DNA of 64,000 nucleotides, taken from NCBI RefSeq assembly GCF_002000025.1, contig NZ_MUZV01000013.1, forward strand, positions 1 through 64,000. Reading direction: 5' to 3'. The stretch comes from Cognaticolwellia aestuarii. GTDB taxonomy: Bacteria; Pseudomonadota; Gammaproteobacteria; Enterobacterales; Alteromonadaceae. Under the pieces are notes generated by a model. That model made no database searches and was not told the DNA's origin. It saw only the letters and a list, made by a program, of their open reading frames with translations. The translations under genes and the position numbers were made by a program. Shown piece after piece: positions 18,928 through 26,725 of this stretch. Position 1 is the first letter of the stretch. Each line of letters opens with the position of its first letter.

Positions 18928-19743
18928 CTAGCCAAATTGATAATTGACGTCTAATACGACTATTTTCGGGAATTGATCTCTTATCTTCTGAGGGGCCGCG
19001 TTAAACCTAAGTTTTGAAAGTAATGTTTTTACACTTTTATTAATGTAGCGACTTTTACATGCTCGAATGATTTTAGATTCAGATACTCGTCCGTCAGCAT
19101 CAATAATAAAACTAATAGTGACATTGCCTTGATGCCGTCTTATTTTTGCCTCTATAGGGTAGCGTTTTTGCTTAGCAATATAATCACGTACTTGTCCCAT
19201 ATAATCATGCATTACTGATTCCACACCCGTACGTTGTAAGCTGGCAGCACTGCTAGTATTTTGAACAATAGCGGAAGTTGGTGATGGTTGACTATTATTT
19301 TCAAAATTGGTCGGTTTATTGTTTTTTGCTAAGTCTTTTTCATGAGGTTTATTATCGTCATTATGCTTAGCCCTTGCTATATCTACCTTTGTTTTAGCTA
19401 TAGGCTTCTTTTTTACGATTGGTTTTACTTCCGTTTTTTTTACGGGTACAACAGCTAAACGTTTCACTGGCTTATTCGGCTTAACTGCAGGTTTAGCCAT
19501 TGGTTTGGGCACTTCAGGTTCAGGGGGGCTACTCGTTGTTTCAGGCGGCGTATTTTGCTGTTTTTTTTCAGTATTAGCACTTGGCAGCGGGCTTGAAAAG
19601 GTCAACGTCATATCAACAACTTGCAAAGCCTGATGATGTTTTCTTCTGCCCCGATCCATCTCATCACAAAAGATCACATTGAAATAAAGTGCGCAAACTA
19701 AGGCGGTCACACCAGTCGCAATAGGTTTTGGTCGCCAATTCAT
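18928..19743 (-). CDS. tonB: TonB-family energy transducer
   Basis: A 271-residue TonB protein. An N-terminal membrane helix (about 9-27) is followed by a Pro/Lys-rich periplasmic spacer (about 55-120, many PK/KP/VKP units) and a C-terminal TonB domain from about 185 (YIAKQKRYPIEAKIRRHQG, VTISFIIDADGRV). It transfers inner-membrane proton-motive force to outer-membrane receptors. The helix lacks the usual SxxxH motif in clear form. It overlaps the second exbD gene by four bases and ends the exbB-exbD-exbD-tonB operon. Confidence 0.93.
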   Translation of the reverse strand: MNWRPKPIATGVTALVCALYFNVIFCDEMDRGRRKHHQALQVVDMTLTFSSPLPSANTEKKQQNTPPETTSSPPEPEVPKPMAKPAVKPNKPVKRLAVVPVKKTEVKPIVKKKPIAKTKVDIARAKHNDDNKPHEKDLAKNNKPTNFENNSQPSPTSAIVQNTSSAASLQRTGVESVMHDYMGQVRDYIAKQKRYPIEAKIRRHQGNVTISFIIDADGRVSESKIIRACKSRYINKSVKTLLSKLRFNAAPQKIRDQFPKIVVLDVNYQFG

Positions 19744-20162
19744 AAGTCGTCCTCTGCAGTAGGAAGTGATAATTGCGTTACTAACTTGAGGTTTTTAACT
19801 CCTGCTTTACTGAGCTCTCTAACAATTTTTTCTAGCATCCCTGTGGTTATCTCGCTATCGGCGAGTATCGACAACTCTGCTCTATCGTGAAAATTATCTG
19901 CCAATGCAGAAAAAGCCATGGCATTTTTTTGATAAGTTAACTCGCCGTCTTTACTGATAAAAAGCCACTTGTCTTGCGAGTTATCTTTATGCGCTAAAGG
20001 ATTTTCTTTTGATTGGTTAGGTATTAAAATACCAGTAATCGGCGTGGTGATATGTGCAGAGACCATAAAAAATATCAACAATAAAAAGATAATATTAATT
20101 AGCGGTAGCATAGGTTCAATAACCGGCGACGCGGTGACTGCTTTAGTTAACTTCATAGCCAA
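19740..20162 (-). CDS. ExbD/TolR-family protein with Asp-to-Asn change in the TM helix
   Basis: A 140-residue ExbD paralogue: a short cytoplasmic tail, one membrane helix at about 17-37, and a periplasmic domain. The helix reads MLPLINIIFLLLIFFM. The position that is Asp in ExbD, TolR and MotB (Asp25 in E. coli ExbD; LIDVVF in the gene upstream) is Asn here, so this subunit cannot carry the proton. It overlaps the first exbD by 20 bases and tonB by 4. It probably forms a mixed complex with the neighbouring normal ExbD rather than working alone. Confidence 0.9.
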   Translation of the reverse strand: MAMKLTKAVTASPVIEPMLPLINIIFLLLIFFMVSAHITTPITGILIPNQSKENPLAHKDNSQDKWLFISKDGELTYQKNAMAFSALADNFHDRAELSILADSEITTGMLEKIVRELSKAGVKNLKLVTQLSLPTAEDDL

Positions 20163-20553
20163 TAAATTCGCTGTTAATTTTTTTAATGCCCAAACGTGAT
20201 AAACGTTCTTTCACGGTAATAAATGTTTGTAAACTTATGTTCGCTTCTGGCATTAACAACACCTTCGCTACCTTATTTTCTTGCAAATATGAACTTACTT
20301 GGGAAAAGTTCATTGCGATACCATTAACCCGATAATCAAGGGTATTTTCCCCTTCATTTTTTATGATGCCAATATTGAGACTGTCATGCGCTTCTGTAGA
20401 AGCTTTACCTTCAGCACTCAAGGGCACACTTTGCTGTTGTAGCTGCATAAATTGGCTAACTAACATAAAGAAAATTAATAAGATAAACACCACATCAATC
20501 AGTGGTGTTAAACTTACTATCGGGGAGCTTTTAGGCTTTGCTGACAGTTTCAT
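20143..20553 (-). CDS. exbD: ExbD biopolymer transport protein
   Basis: A 136-residue ExbD with the canonical membrane motif SLTPLIDVVFILLIFFML, including the proton-accepting Asp near residue 20, followed by a periplasmic domain of normal size. It overlaps exbB by 23 bases, which suggests translational coupling. With ExbB it forms the proton channel that energises TonB. Confidence 0.93.
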   Translation of the reverse strand: MKLSAKPKSSPIVSLTPLIDVVFILLIFFMLVSQFMQLQQQSVPLSAEGKASTEAHDSLNIGIIKNEGENTLDYRVNGIAMNFSQVSSYLQENKVAKVLLMPEANISLQTFITVKERLSRLGIKKINSEFIGYEVN

Positions 20554-21172
20554 GCGTTGACTCTTGCCATTGGGTTCTGATCGATATTTCAGTTAATAAG
20601 GTTTCAATTTGACGTTGTGCTTTGGCTAACATTCGTTCATAAAGATGCCACAGCGATAATGCTGGTAAGGCAACAACAAGGCCTGCAGCGGTTGTTAACA
20701 ACGCTTGAGATATACCCGCCGACAAAATGCTTGGGTCAACTTGCATACCCGAGTTTTTCAACTGGTCAAAAGCATTTATCATCCCTAATACAGTACCTAA
20801 AAGGCCGAGTAAAGGAGCGGTCATACTGATCACCTCAAGGGTTTTTAATCCACCACGCATTTGCTCTATTTTATTGGTAGCGTATTGCTCCATCACCACT
20901 TCAAAGTCATCTTTGTTATGATGAATTTTTGACTGATTAACCGCATGGTTAGTGATTTCATTCAGTAGGTAAGCATCGCTATGCTTTTTGCTATAGTTGA
21001 CAGAAAGTGAGTTATTACTAAACTTTGTAATCCATGATGCATAGTGACGACTGTTAGCGACACCAAACCAGATGAATTGCGCCAATTTGTAACTCGCGAT
21101 TGATACTGAAATGACAGAAAGTGCAATCAGCACCCATAAGCTCCAGCCACCTTGAACTAACCATAAAGGCAT
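20531..21172 (-). CDS. exbB: MotA/TolQ/ExbB proton channel protein
   Basis: A 213-residue ExbB. TM1 is at about 8-30, a cytoplasmic loop follows, then GGLKTLEVISMTAPLLGLLGTVLGM (TM2, about 110-135) and ALLTTAAGLVVALPALSLWHLYER (TM3, about 153-178), with the Thr residues that line the channel. The RBS AGGAG is clear. A Fur-like site sits 31-49 bases before the start. It leads the four-gene TonB operon, immediately downstream of the orphan regulator gene on the same strand. Confidence 0.93.
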   Translation of the reverse strand: MPLWLVQGGWSLWVLIALSVISVSIASYKLAQFIWFGVANSRHYASWITKFSNNSLSVNYSKKHSDAYLLNEITNHAVNQSKIHHNKDDFEVVMEQYATNKIEQMRGGLKTLEVISMTAPLLGLLGTVLGMINAFDQLKNSGMQVDPSILSAGISQALLTTAAGLVVALPALSLWHLYERMLAKAQRQIETLLTEISIRTQWQESTHETVSKA

Positions 21173-21202
21173 TTTTTATCTCCTGAAAATATATTATCTG
21201 AA

Positions 21203-21221
21203 TGTAATGGTAATCATGAAT
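21203..21221 (-). promoter_or_regulatory. Fur box upstream of exbB
   Basis: TGTAATGGTAATCATGAAT matches 13 of 19 Fur consensus positions, centred about 40 bases before the exbB start. This gives the TonB genes their own iron-responsive control independent of the Fur site before the regulator. Confidence 0.6.
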
Positions 21222-21251
21222 ATTACTATTGAGCGTAATCACTAATGCTGA

Positions 21252-21923
21252 TTAAAAAGGGTGGACTAGGTGATACCCTTGCCCATAAACCGTATCGATA
21301 ACAGGCTGTTGAAAAGGCTTTTCAAGTGCGATGCGTAAGCGATAAATATGGGTTCTAAGCGGTGCACTTGCAGGAGATTCTTCGCCCCAAATCTCTTGTT
21401 CAAGCATTCGGCGAGAGACCGTATTTGGATAGTGCTGCACTAGCACTTTTAAGATATTCATTTGTAAAAAATGTAGTTTTACTGTGGTGTCATTGCAGGT
21501 TACGGTTCTTAAGTTATAGTCAATTTTAAGTTTTGCTACTGTTTGTTGGCCAATATCCCTACGGGGTCCACGTAAGGATAAGGCTTTAACACGACAATGA
21601 AGTTCGTCATATGATAAAGGGCTAACAATAAAGTCATCGGCACCAGCACTAAAGGCGGCAATTTTATCTTGTATATCATCTTTATCACTTAAAAATATTA
21701 TCGGTGTACTGATAAAAAGCTCATTTCTAATTTTATGGCAAAGGGCCAAACCATTTAGTTTAGTAAGTTCAATGTTCATAATGATGACTTCGTATTTGTT
21801 CTTTGAAGCGAGTTCAAAGCCTGAAACACCATTAAATGCAAAATCAATTTCAATATTCTGGTTAGATAAAAAGTCCCCAATAGACTCGGCACTTTTCAAG
21901 TTGTTTTCAATTAATAAGATCAT
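21252..21923 (-). CDS. Orphan OmpR-family regulator with degenerate receiver
   Basis: A 223-residue receiver plus winged-helix regulator. The C-terminal DNA-binding domain (about 128-223) is intact (MNILKVLVQHYPNTVSRRML; RTHIYRLRIALEKPF; GQGYHLV). The receiver has lost its phosphorylation site: the acidic pair reads ENN (IENN) instead of EDD, the phosphoacceptor strand reads IIMNIEL with Asn in place of Asp, and the conserved Lys is Ser (IVSPLS). No histidine kinase is adjacent. It must act without classical phosphorylation, or not be switched at all. It has a Fur box and three tandem TGTC-type 11-base repeats upstream, which suggests iron control and autoregulation. Confidence 0.9.
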   Translation of the reverse strand: MILLIENNLKSAESIGDFLSNQNIEIDFAFNGVSGFELASKNKYEVIIMNIELTKLNGLALCHKIRNELFISTPIIFLSDKDDIQDKIAAFSAGADDFIVSPLSYDELHCRVKALSLRGPRRDIGQQTVAKLKIDYNLRTVTCNDTTVKLHFLQMNILKVLVQHYPNTVSRRMLEQEIWGEESPASAPLRTHIYRLRIALEKPFQQPVIDTVYGQGYHLVHPF

Positions 21924-21940
21924 ATCTTAATACTGCTGAT

Positions 21941-21959
21941 GTTAATGATTATCATTCGT
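21941..21959 (-). promoter_or_regulatory. Fur box upstream of the orphan regulator
   Basis: GTTAATGATTATCATTCGT matches 15 of 19 Fur consensus positions, the best Fur site in the window. It lies 18-36 bases before the regulator start codon and would block its transcription in iron-replete cells. Confidence 0.8.
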
Positions 21960-21989
21960 GAATATTTGCATCGATTTTACTCCTTGCGA

Positions 21990-22022
21990 TGTCTAATTAA
22001 TGTCTAATTTATGCCTAAAGAA
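21990..22022. promoter_or_regulatory. Three tandem 11-base TGTC repeats (site b)
   Basis: TGTCTAATTAA, TGTCTAATTTA and TGCCTAAAGAA follow each other without spacing. This 11-base head-to-tail arrangement is typical for OmpR/PmrA-type dimers. It lies 67-99 bases before the regulator gene on the minus strand and 83-115 bases before the PepSY gene on the plus strand. Confidence 0.7.
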
Positions 22023-22104
22023 GAGATTTTTTGTGATATTTGTCAGGTTGATCTTTGAGTGAACTTGTTGGTGTTAAATTCAAGGTTTTTATTAGTCGTA
22101 TTTT

Positions 22105-22638
22105 ATGAAAGTAAAGCATAAACATCTTCGAACCTTGCATATATATTGCTCATTAATTTGCTGCACTTTGTTACTGGTTTTTTCATTAACAGGGCTCAGT
22201 TTAAATCATAGGGCGCTGTTTGAAGCAACACCAGAGCAAACTACTAATCATCATACTATTGATAACCTTGATATAAAGAGCCTTAACTTACTCTTACGTG
22301 AAGCTGATATCTCCTTGAGTAAAATTAAGCTTAGTGAATTAATTTTACACAAAGAGTTATCTTTACCAAGCCCAGGAAAAAGACTTGAATTATATATAGA
22401 AGATCAACAGCTATTTATTGAAAGCACTGACTTTGGTTTAGTCAGTCAATTGAATGAGCTGCATCAAGGGCGATATACCAGTAGCGTTTGGAAGGCTGTT
22501 TCTGATATTACCGCCTTGGTTTTCATTCTTATTGCGATTACCGGTATTTGGTTAAGTCTCAGAGATAAGAAACAACGTCGTAATTATTTATATTTTTTAT
22601 CATTAAGCGCCATTACATTTATACTATTCATGGAATAA
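22105..22638 (+). CDS. PepSY-associated TM-helix protein (short type)
   Basis: A 177-residue inner-membrane protein. TM1 lies at about 11-32 (YCSLICCTLLLVFSLTGLSL, with the conserved TGLSLNH turn), a periplasmic domain of about 90 residues follows, then HQGRYTSSVWKAVSDITALV leads into TM2 (about 135-153) and TM3 (about 160-176). Histidines in HIYCS and LHQGRY match positions kept in PepSY_TM proteins that accompany DUF2271 genes in iron-uptake loci. The DUF2271 gene starts 4 bases after its stop. A role in electron transfer or reduction for iron release is inferred. Confidence 0.78.
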   Translation: MKVKHKHLRTLHIYCSLICCTLLLVFSLTGLSLNHRALFEATPEQTTNHHTIDNLDIKSLNLLLREADISLSKIKLSELILHKELSLPSPGKRLELYIEDQQLFIESTDFGLVSQLNELHQGRYTSSVWKAVSDITALVFILIAITGIWLSLRDKKQRRNYLYFLSLSAITFILFME

Positions 22639-22642
22639 ACAA

Positions 22643-23164
22643 TTGAAAATAAAATTAAGTGTTTGCATCATTTTAATAACTAGCCTGTTTTTTATTGAAG
22701 AGTCTTCAGCGAAAGAAAAGTCATCAGCACTAGAGAAATCCTTTATTAACGCCGAGGCTGCGGTAAAACAAGACATTATCGTTCATGTGGAGCTGCCATC
22801 CTTTGGTAGAAAACAGCTCAATCCTTATTTTGCTCTCTGGCTAAGTAAAAAAAACAATCAACATAAAGCGTTGGTAGTGATCAGAGAAAAGGTCAAATGG
22901 TTAAGAGATTTGAAAAGGTTTTGGCGTAGTATTGCGCGAGAAAACCGCAGTGAAAGTGACGCGGTTACTGGCGCAACAAGCAAAAATAAAACCTTTGACT
23001 ATACCTTCACTGTCAATGGCACTTGGGATGAAATTTCTTTAGAGGTTGCAAGAGAGCATGGTAAAAAAGAGTTAATCACTCTCCCTATTTCACTGACAAA
23101 ATCATGCGTTAATGGCGAACTTGAAATAGAAAAGTTTTGTATTGAACGTGGAAATAATAACTAG
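22643..23164 (+). CDS. DUF2271-domain periplasmic protein
   Basis: A 173-residue exported protein with a signal peptide (about 1-23, ending in SSA). The DUF2271 pattern is visible: NPYFALWLSKKNNQHKALV, WLRDLKRFWR and SDAVTGATSKNKTFDYTFTV. The DAVTGATS segment resembles the DAVSGAT(x)T signature of FMN-binding/flavinylated domains. The start is TTG at 22643, coupled to the PepSY gene four bases upstream. Such gene pairs occur with ApbE-type flavin transferases in iron-reduction loci, but no apbE is present here. Its stop codon overlaps that of the convergent DUF2798 gene. Confidence 0.78.
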   Translation: MKIKLSVCIILITSLFFIEESSAKEKSSALEKSFINAEAAVKQDIIVHVELPSFGRKQLNPYFALWLSKKNNQHKALVVIREKVKWLRDLKRFWRSIARENRSESDAVTGATSKNKTFDYTFTVNGTWDEISLEVAREHGKKELITLPISLTKSCVNGELEIEKFCIERGNNN

Positions 23165-23391
23165 CTTTCCGGCAACATTTTCTTAACCAAATATTGCACC
23201 ACTGGGCCCATGAAAAATGCTGTTGGAAAGGCAATGGGCCATGCAAAAATAAAAGCATCACGCCATGCCTCTAGGAATAACACGCCAGTACCATTCAATT
23301 TCATCGCAATAATACAGCCGCTCATGACAGAGGCCATTAACAGCGACATTAACGCAGAAGTCAATAGTCTAAATTGTAGTTTATAACTCAT
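23161..23391 (-). CDS. DUF2798 membrane protein
   Basis: A 76-residue protein with two membrane helices (about 8-29 and 46-67) and the DUF2798 pattern (FRLLTSALMSLLMASVMS; WRDAFIFAWPIAFPTAFFMGP). The function of the family is unknown. The RBS AGGAT precedes the ATG. It is convergent with and overlaps DUF2271 by four bases, and a TGTC direct repeat lies 46-67 bases upstream. Confidence 0.82.
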   Translation of the reverse strand: MSYKLQFRLLTSALMSLLMASVMSGCIIAMKLNGTGVLFLEAWRDAFIFAWPIAFPTAFFMGPVVQYLVKKMLPES

Positions 23392-23436
23392 TTATATCCT
23401 ATCTGTTGAATGGTTTTTACAGTGTAAAGGCAAAGC

Positions 23437-23458
23437 TGTCTACAATTTGTCACCCCCA
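23437..23458. promoter_or_regulatory. TGTC direct repeat (site e) between DUF2798 and DUF4198
   Basis: TGTCTACAATT followed directly by TGTCACCCCCA repeats the 11-base architecture of sites b-d. Toward the DUF2798 gene the last half-site reads TAGACA, with TAAAAA 17 bases further on, a possible -35/-10 pair. An overlapping palindrome, TTGTCAC-CCCCAA-GTGACAA, occupies 23447-23466. Confidence 0.6.
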
Positions 23459-23524
23459 AGTGACAATTCGGTGATACAAGTTGGGCAATAATGATTGCTG
23501 TTGTCAATTAAAGGAAACGACTTA

Positions 23525-24328
23525 ATGAAAAAAATTATACTAGCCAGCGCTTTATTCGCTACATGTACTGCCGTAAAAGCACATGATATTTGGATAAAAG
23601 CCGATACTCATGAAATTAATAGCGAAGAACAAAAAGTATTTGCGTTAGATGTTTCTCGTTCAGCTCAAGCATACGTTGCTGAATCAAATCATGAAGTTAA
23701 AAGTCTTATGATGACGTCACCAAAAGGCACATCAACAACGTTGAATGCGGATTACTCAGGTAAAGTAAAAGAAGTATTTGAAGTAGAATTCAATGAATCT
23801 GGTACTTATCATTTCGAAAGCCCAATGACAAAAGTGTTTCTTTCATTCTATTTTGATGAAACGGGTAAAAAACATAAAATTAGAATGCCTAAAACAGAGT
23901 ATCACACATTACCTAAAGGTTCTAAACCTGAGAAAACAGTAGAAAAGCAAATAATTACAGAAACATACGTTAGCTATAATGGTTTTAGTGATATAAAGCA
24001 AACCCGTAATGACGGTTTACAAATTGTGCTAATGCAACACCCTAATAAATTAAGAGCAGGCAAAGCTTTTAGCTTCAAATTAACTTATAACGGACAACCT
24101 ATACCCGAAGCTGAAATTGCGTTAAAAAGCTTAAATGAATTTTATTACCAAGACAGCGATAAAGTTGAAGTTAACTTGACTCCAAAAGATAAAGGCCTTG
24201 TAACTTTCAACCCAAAATACCCTGGACGTTATTTAATGGGTGTTGAATTCGGTGTAGAGCTTAAAGATAATGAAATGGCAGATTTTAGATCTATTGAAAA
24301 ATTCTTAACATTTGAGATCACTCAATAA
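23525..24328 (+). CDS. DUF4198 periplasmic protein
   Basis: A 267-residue exported protein. The start at 23525 follows AAAGGA and gives a signal peptide cleaved after VKA, with the mature end HDIWIKADTHE that is diagnostic for DUF4198 (the first His may bind metal). The C-terminal half has an Ig-like segment (LRAGKAFSFKLTYNGQPIPEAEI). Members accompany TonB-dependent receptors and metal transporters; a periplasmic metal-handling role is inferred. It precedes the second receptor by 278 bases. Confidence 0.82.
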   Translation: MKKIILASALFATCTAVKAHDIWIKADTHEINSEEQKVFALDVSRSAQAYVAESNHEVKSLMMTSPKGTSTTLNADYSGKVKEVFEVEFNESGTYHFESPMTKVFLSFYFDETGKKHKIRMPKTEYHTLPKGSKPEKTVEKQIITETYVSYNGFSDIKQTRNDGLQIVLMQHPNKLRAGKAFSFKLTYNGQPIPEAEIALKSLNEFYYQDSDKVEVNLTPKDKGLVTFNPKYPGRYLMGVEFGVELKDNEMADFRSIEKFLTFEITQ

Positions 24329-24564
24329 GCACAATGTAAAGTCCAAATTGACGGGGGCGACCTTAGCCCGCGTCATCCCCTTCTTACGCTAAGTTCCCAA
24401 TATTAACGAACCTGCTTATTACGATTAAAATTAATTCTTCTCATTTTTAATGCCAACCAGTAATTATCCGTTTTTCTCGTAAAAAAGTAAGCCAGTAACT
24501 AAAAAGTTTTGTATTACTTCACCCTAAATACGTTCATGTGACAATTAGAATACAAACCCTAAAT

Positions 24565-24583
24565 TATAATGAATCTCATTTGC
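24565..24583 (+). promoter_or_regulatory. Fur box upstream of TonB-dependent receptor 2
   Basis: TATAATGAATCTCATTTGC matches 13 of 19 Fur consensus positions and ends 23 bases before the receptor start codon, where bound Fur would block initiation. Confidence 0.65.
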
Positions 24584-24606
24584 AATACCATTTAGGGATA
24601 ACTTTC

Positions 24607-26661
24607 ATGAACACATCTAAAATTTCACTGGCAGTTTGCTTAGCCTTAAGCAGCCAATCAGCAATAGCTGAAGTTAACGACGCAGACAAATACTTACTTG
24701 ATAGCATTACTGTTATTGCAAGCGACTCAGAAGAAAGTAAACAAGATTCTGTTAGAGCGCCTCAGGCTATTTCAACGCTTAATGAAGCAACGATTAAGAA
24801 TATAGCAAGTAAAAACGTGCCTGCCGCGTTACGCATTATTCCTAATGTTGATATTTTGGGCGGACCAACGCCAACGAGTGAAAACATTTCAATTCGTGGT
24901 TTGCCGCAATCGCACGCTTACATTGCTATTGATGGTATTTATCAAAGTAATTATGCAACCAAGCGAGGCAGCTGGCACTTAAATCCTAACTTTGTTAAAA
25001 GTATCAAAGTTACTGCCGGACCAACTTCTGGTGCAGCAGCAGGTAAAGTCACTATTGCAACCTTGTCTGCGTTAGACTTATTAGCGCAAGATGAGACATT
25101 TGGCGCTAAAGTTGATTTAGGCTATCGTAGTAACAATGCACAAACAGATTATGGCTTATCTTTGTTTGGTAAATCAAATACGTTCGATTATTTAGTTGCA
25201 GGCCAAACAAGTGACCGCGATGGTTACGAAATAGGTGGCGGCGGCGTTAATGAAAGAACCCGTGGTGACCAAACGTCTGGCCTTATTAAAGTAGGCAACC
25301 AATTCAGTGCCGATCAACGTTTAGTCTTTACTTTTAATTATGACGACAGCCGTACATACCAAGTAAGAAACGATGTTGGTTTCCGTGACGCTAAGTATAC
25401 CGGTAGCTCATTAGTCTGGAGTGACTCTGCCAGTGATAATGATTTACTAGATCTACAAGCATCATTGTATTTGAACAATGTTGATTCATTCTCTTGGGAA
25501 GAAGAAAGAGGCGATATTGAAGGTATTCAAGACATTCAAGATGAGAGCTGGGGCTATAGCATTGGCAACAATTCATTAACTGACTTTGGTTTAGTACACT
25601 ATGGTACATCAGGTCATTTTACAACGCACACTGGTGCTATTATCAAGACTGATGCTAACACGGGTGAAATAGTTGAAGATGAAAGTGCAGGTAGTGAAGC
25701 ATCAAGTGAAGCACATAAGCTTGCAGCTTGGGTGAATGTACAGTTACCTATTGGTGACGCTTTTGAAGTGATACCAGGTATTCGTTATGATTCCTTTTAC
25801 GTAGAATCATCTAATGCTATCGGCTTAGATGGTGAAGCATTATTAAGAGATGGTCGGACAGAAACACGTGCGTCTAAATCATTAAATGTAATTTACCATG
25901 CTAATGACGAAATTAAGTTTTTTGCTTCATATGCTGAAGCAATTAACAACCCAGGTAATGGCTCGCTATTTACTTCTGGCCGTGGCTTTAAACCTAATCC
26001 GAACTTAAAGTCTGAGCGTGCTGACAACAAAGAGTTAGGTGTAGTTTTTGATTACCAAAGTGTTTTTGCTAATAACGATTCTTTAGTAACACGATTCAAT
26101 ATCTTCCAAAATGATATCAAAGACTTTATTACTGATATTTACAGTGTTGACTGGCCTGATGGTGAAAAAGTTAATATTGGTGAAGCGAAATTAAAAGGTT
26201 TTGAAGTAACATCAAGTTATTTATTAGGAGATTTTGACTTCTCTGCTAGCTATGGTAAAACTCGCGGCACAGATACTAATACAGGTTGGTATTTACAAAG
26301 CATGCCATCTAATAAGATTAACCTTGTCAGTAACTACACAGTCAACGATGAGTTAATTATTGGTACTAGTGCAAGATTTTCATTCACACATGATAATGTA
26401 CCGACAGAGCAACTTATTGAAGGTGGTGGCAGCGAAACAATTCCAGCTGAAGGCTCAGAATCTTGGTTTACCATGGATATTTTCGGTACTTACGAGCCGA
26501 AAGCTGTTAGTGGCTTAACGGTTAAGTTATCGGCAACTAACCTATTTGATCAAAGCTATGCACAACGTAAAGAATACGAAAGAAATGGCGATCTTAGCAA
26601 TCCTATTGATTTTTATGAAGAAGGCCGTAGTGTTAACTTAAATGTAAGTTATGCGTTTTAA
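24607..26661 (+). CDS. TonB-dependent outer-membrane receptor
   Basis: A 684-residue receptor. The frame is open from 24538, but the ATG at 24607 has an AGGGA RBS and a proper signal peptide (MNTSKISLAVCLALSSQSAIA). The plug includes VIASDSEESKQDSVRAPQAIS, ISIRGLPQSHAYIAIDGI and SIKVTAGPTSGAAAGKV; the barrel ends with NLNVSYAF. The plug glycine motif is altered (GPTSGAAAGKVTIAT instead of the usual GPASxLYGxGAxGG). It is Fur-controlled and close to the tonB/exbB cluster that presumably powers it. The ligand is unknown. Confidence 0.92.
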   Translation: MNTSKISLAVCLALSSQSAIAEVNDADKYLLDSITVIASDSEESKQDSVRAPQAISTLNEATIKNIASKNVPAALRIIPNVDILGGPTPTSENISIRGLPQSHAYIAIDGIYQSNYATKRGSWHLNPNFVKSIKVTAGPTSGAAAGKVTIATLSALDLLAQDETFGAKVDLGYRSNNAQTDYGLSLFGKSNTFDYLVAGQTSDRDGYEIGGGGVNERTRGDQTSGLIKVGNQFSADQRLVFTFNYDDSRTYQVRNDVGFRDAKYTGSSLVWSDSASDNDLLDLQASLYLNNVDSFSWEEERGDIEGIQDIQDESWGYSIGNNSLTDFGLVHYGTSGHFTTHTGAIIKTDANTGEIVEDESAGSEASSEAHKLAAWVNVQLPIGDAFEVIPGIRYDSFYVESSNAIGLDGEALLRDGRTETRASKSLNVIYHANDEIKFFASYAEAINNPGNGSLFTSGRGFKPNPNLKSERADNKELGVVFDYQSVFANNDSLVTRFNIFQNDIKDFITDIYSVDWPDGEKVNIGEAKLKGFEVTSSYLLGDFDFSASYGKTRGTDTNTGWYLQSMPSNKINLVSNYTVNDELIIGTSARFSFTHDNVPTEQLIEGGGSETIPAEGSESWFTMDIFGTYEPKAVSGLTVKLSATNLFDQSYAQRKEYERNGDLSNPIDFYEEGRSVNLNVSYAF

Positions 26662-26683
26662 CTTTTTGATATAACGCTTATCA

Positions 26684-26725
26684 CGAATAACCGCTATTTT
26701 ACTTCTTTATAATAGCGGTTATTCG
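26684..26725 (+). terminator. Terminator hairpin after receptor 2
   Basis: A perfect 15-bp stem (CGAATAACCGCTATT/AATAGCGGTTATTCG) with a 12-base loop, 23 bases after the stop codon and followed by TTT. The gap on to the IS element at 27271 holds a ten-C run (27090-27099) and no supported gene; it looks like decayed sequence. Confidence 0.75.
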
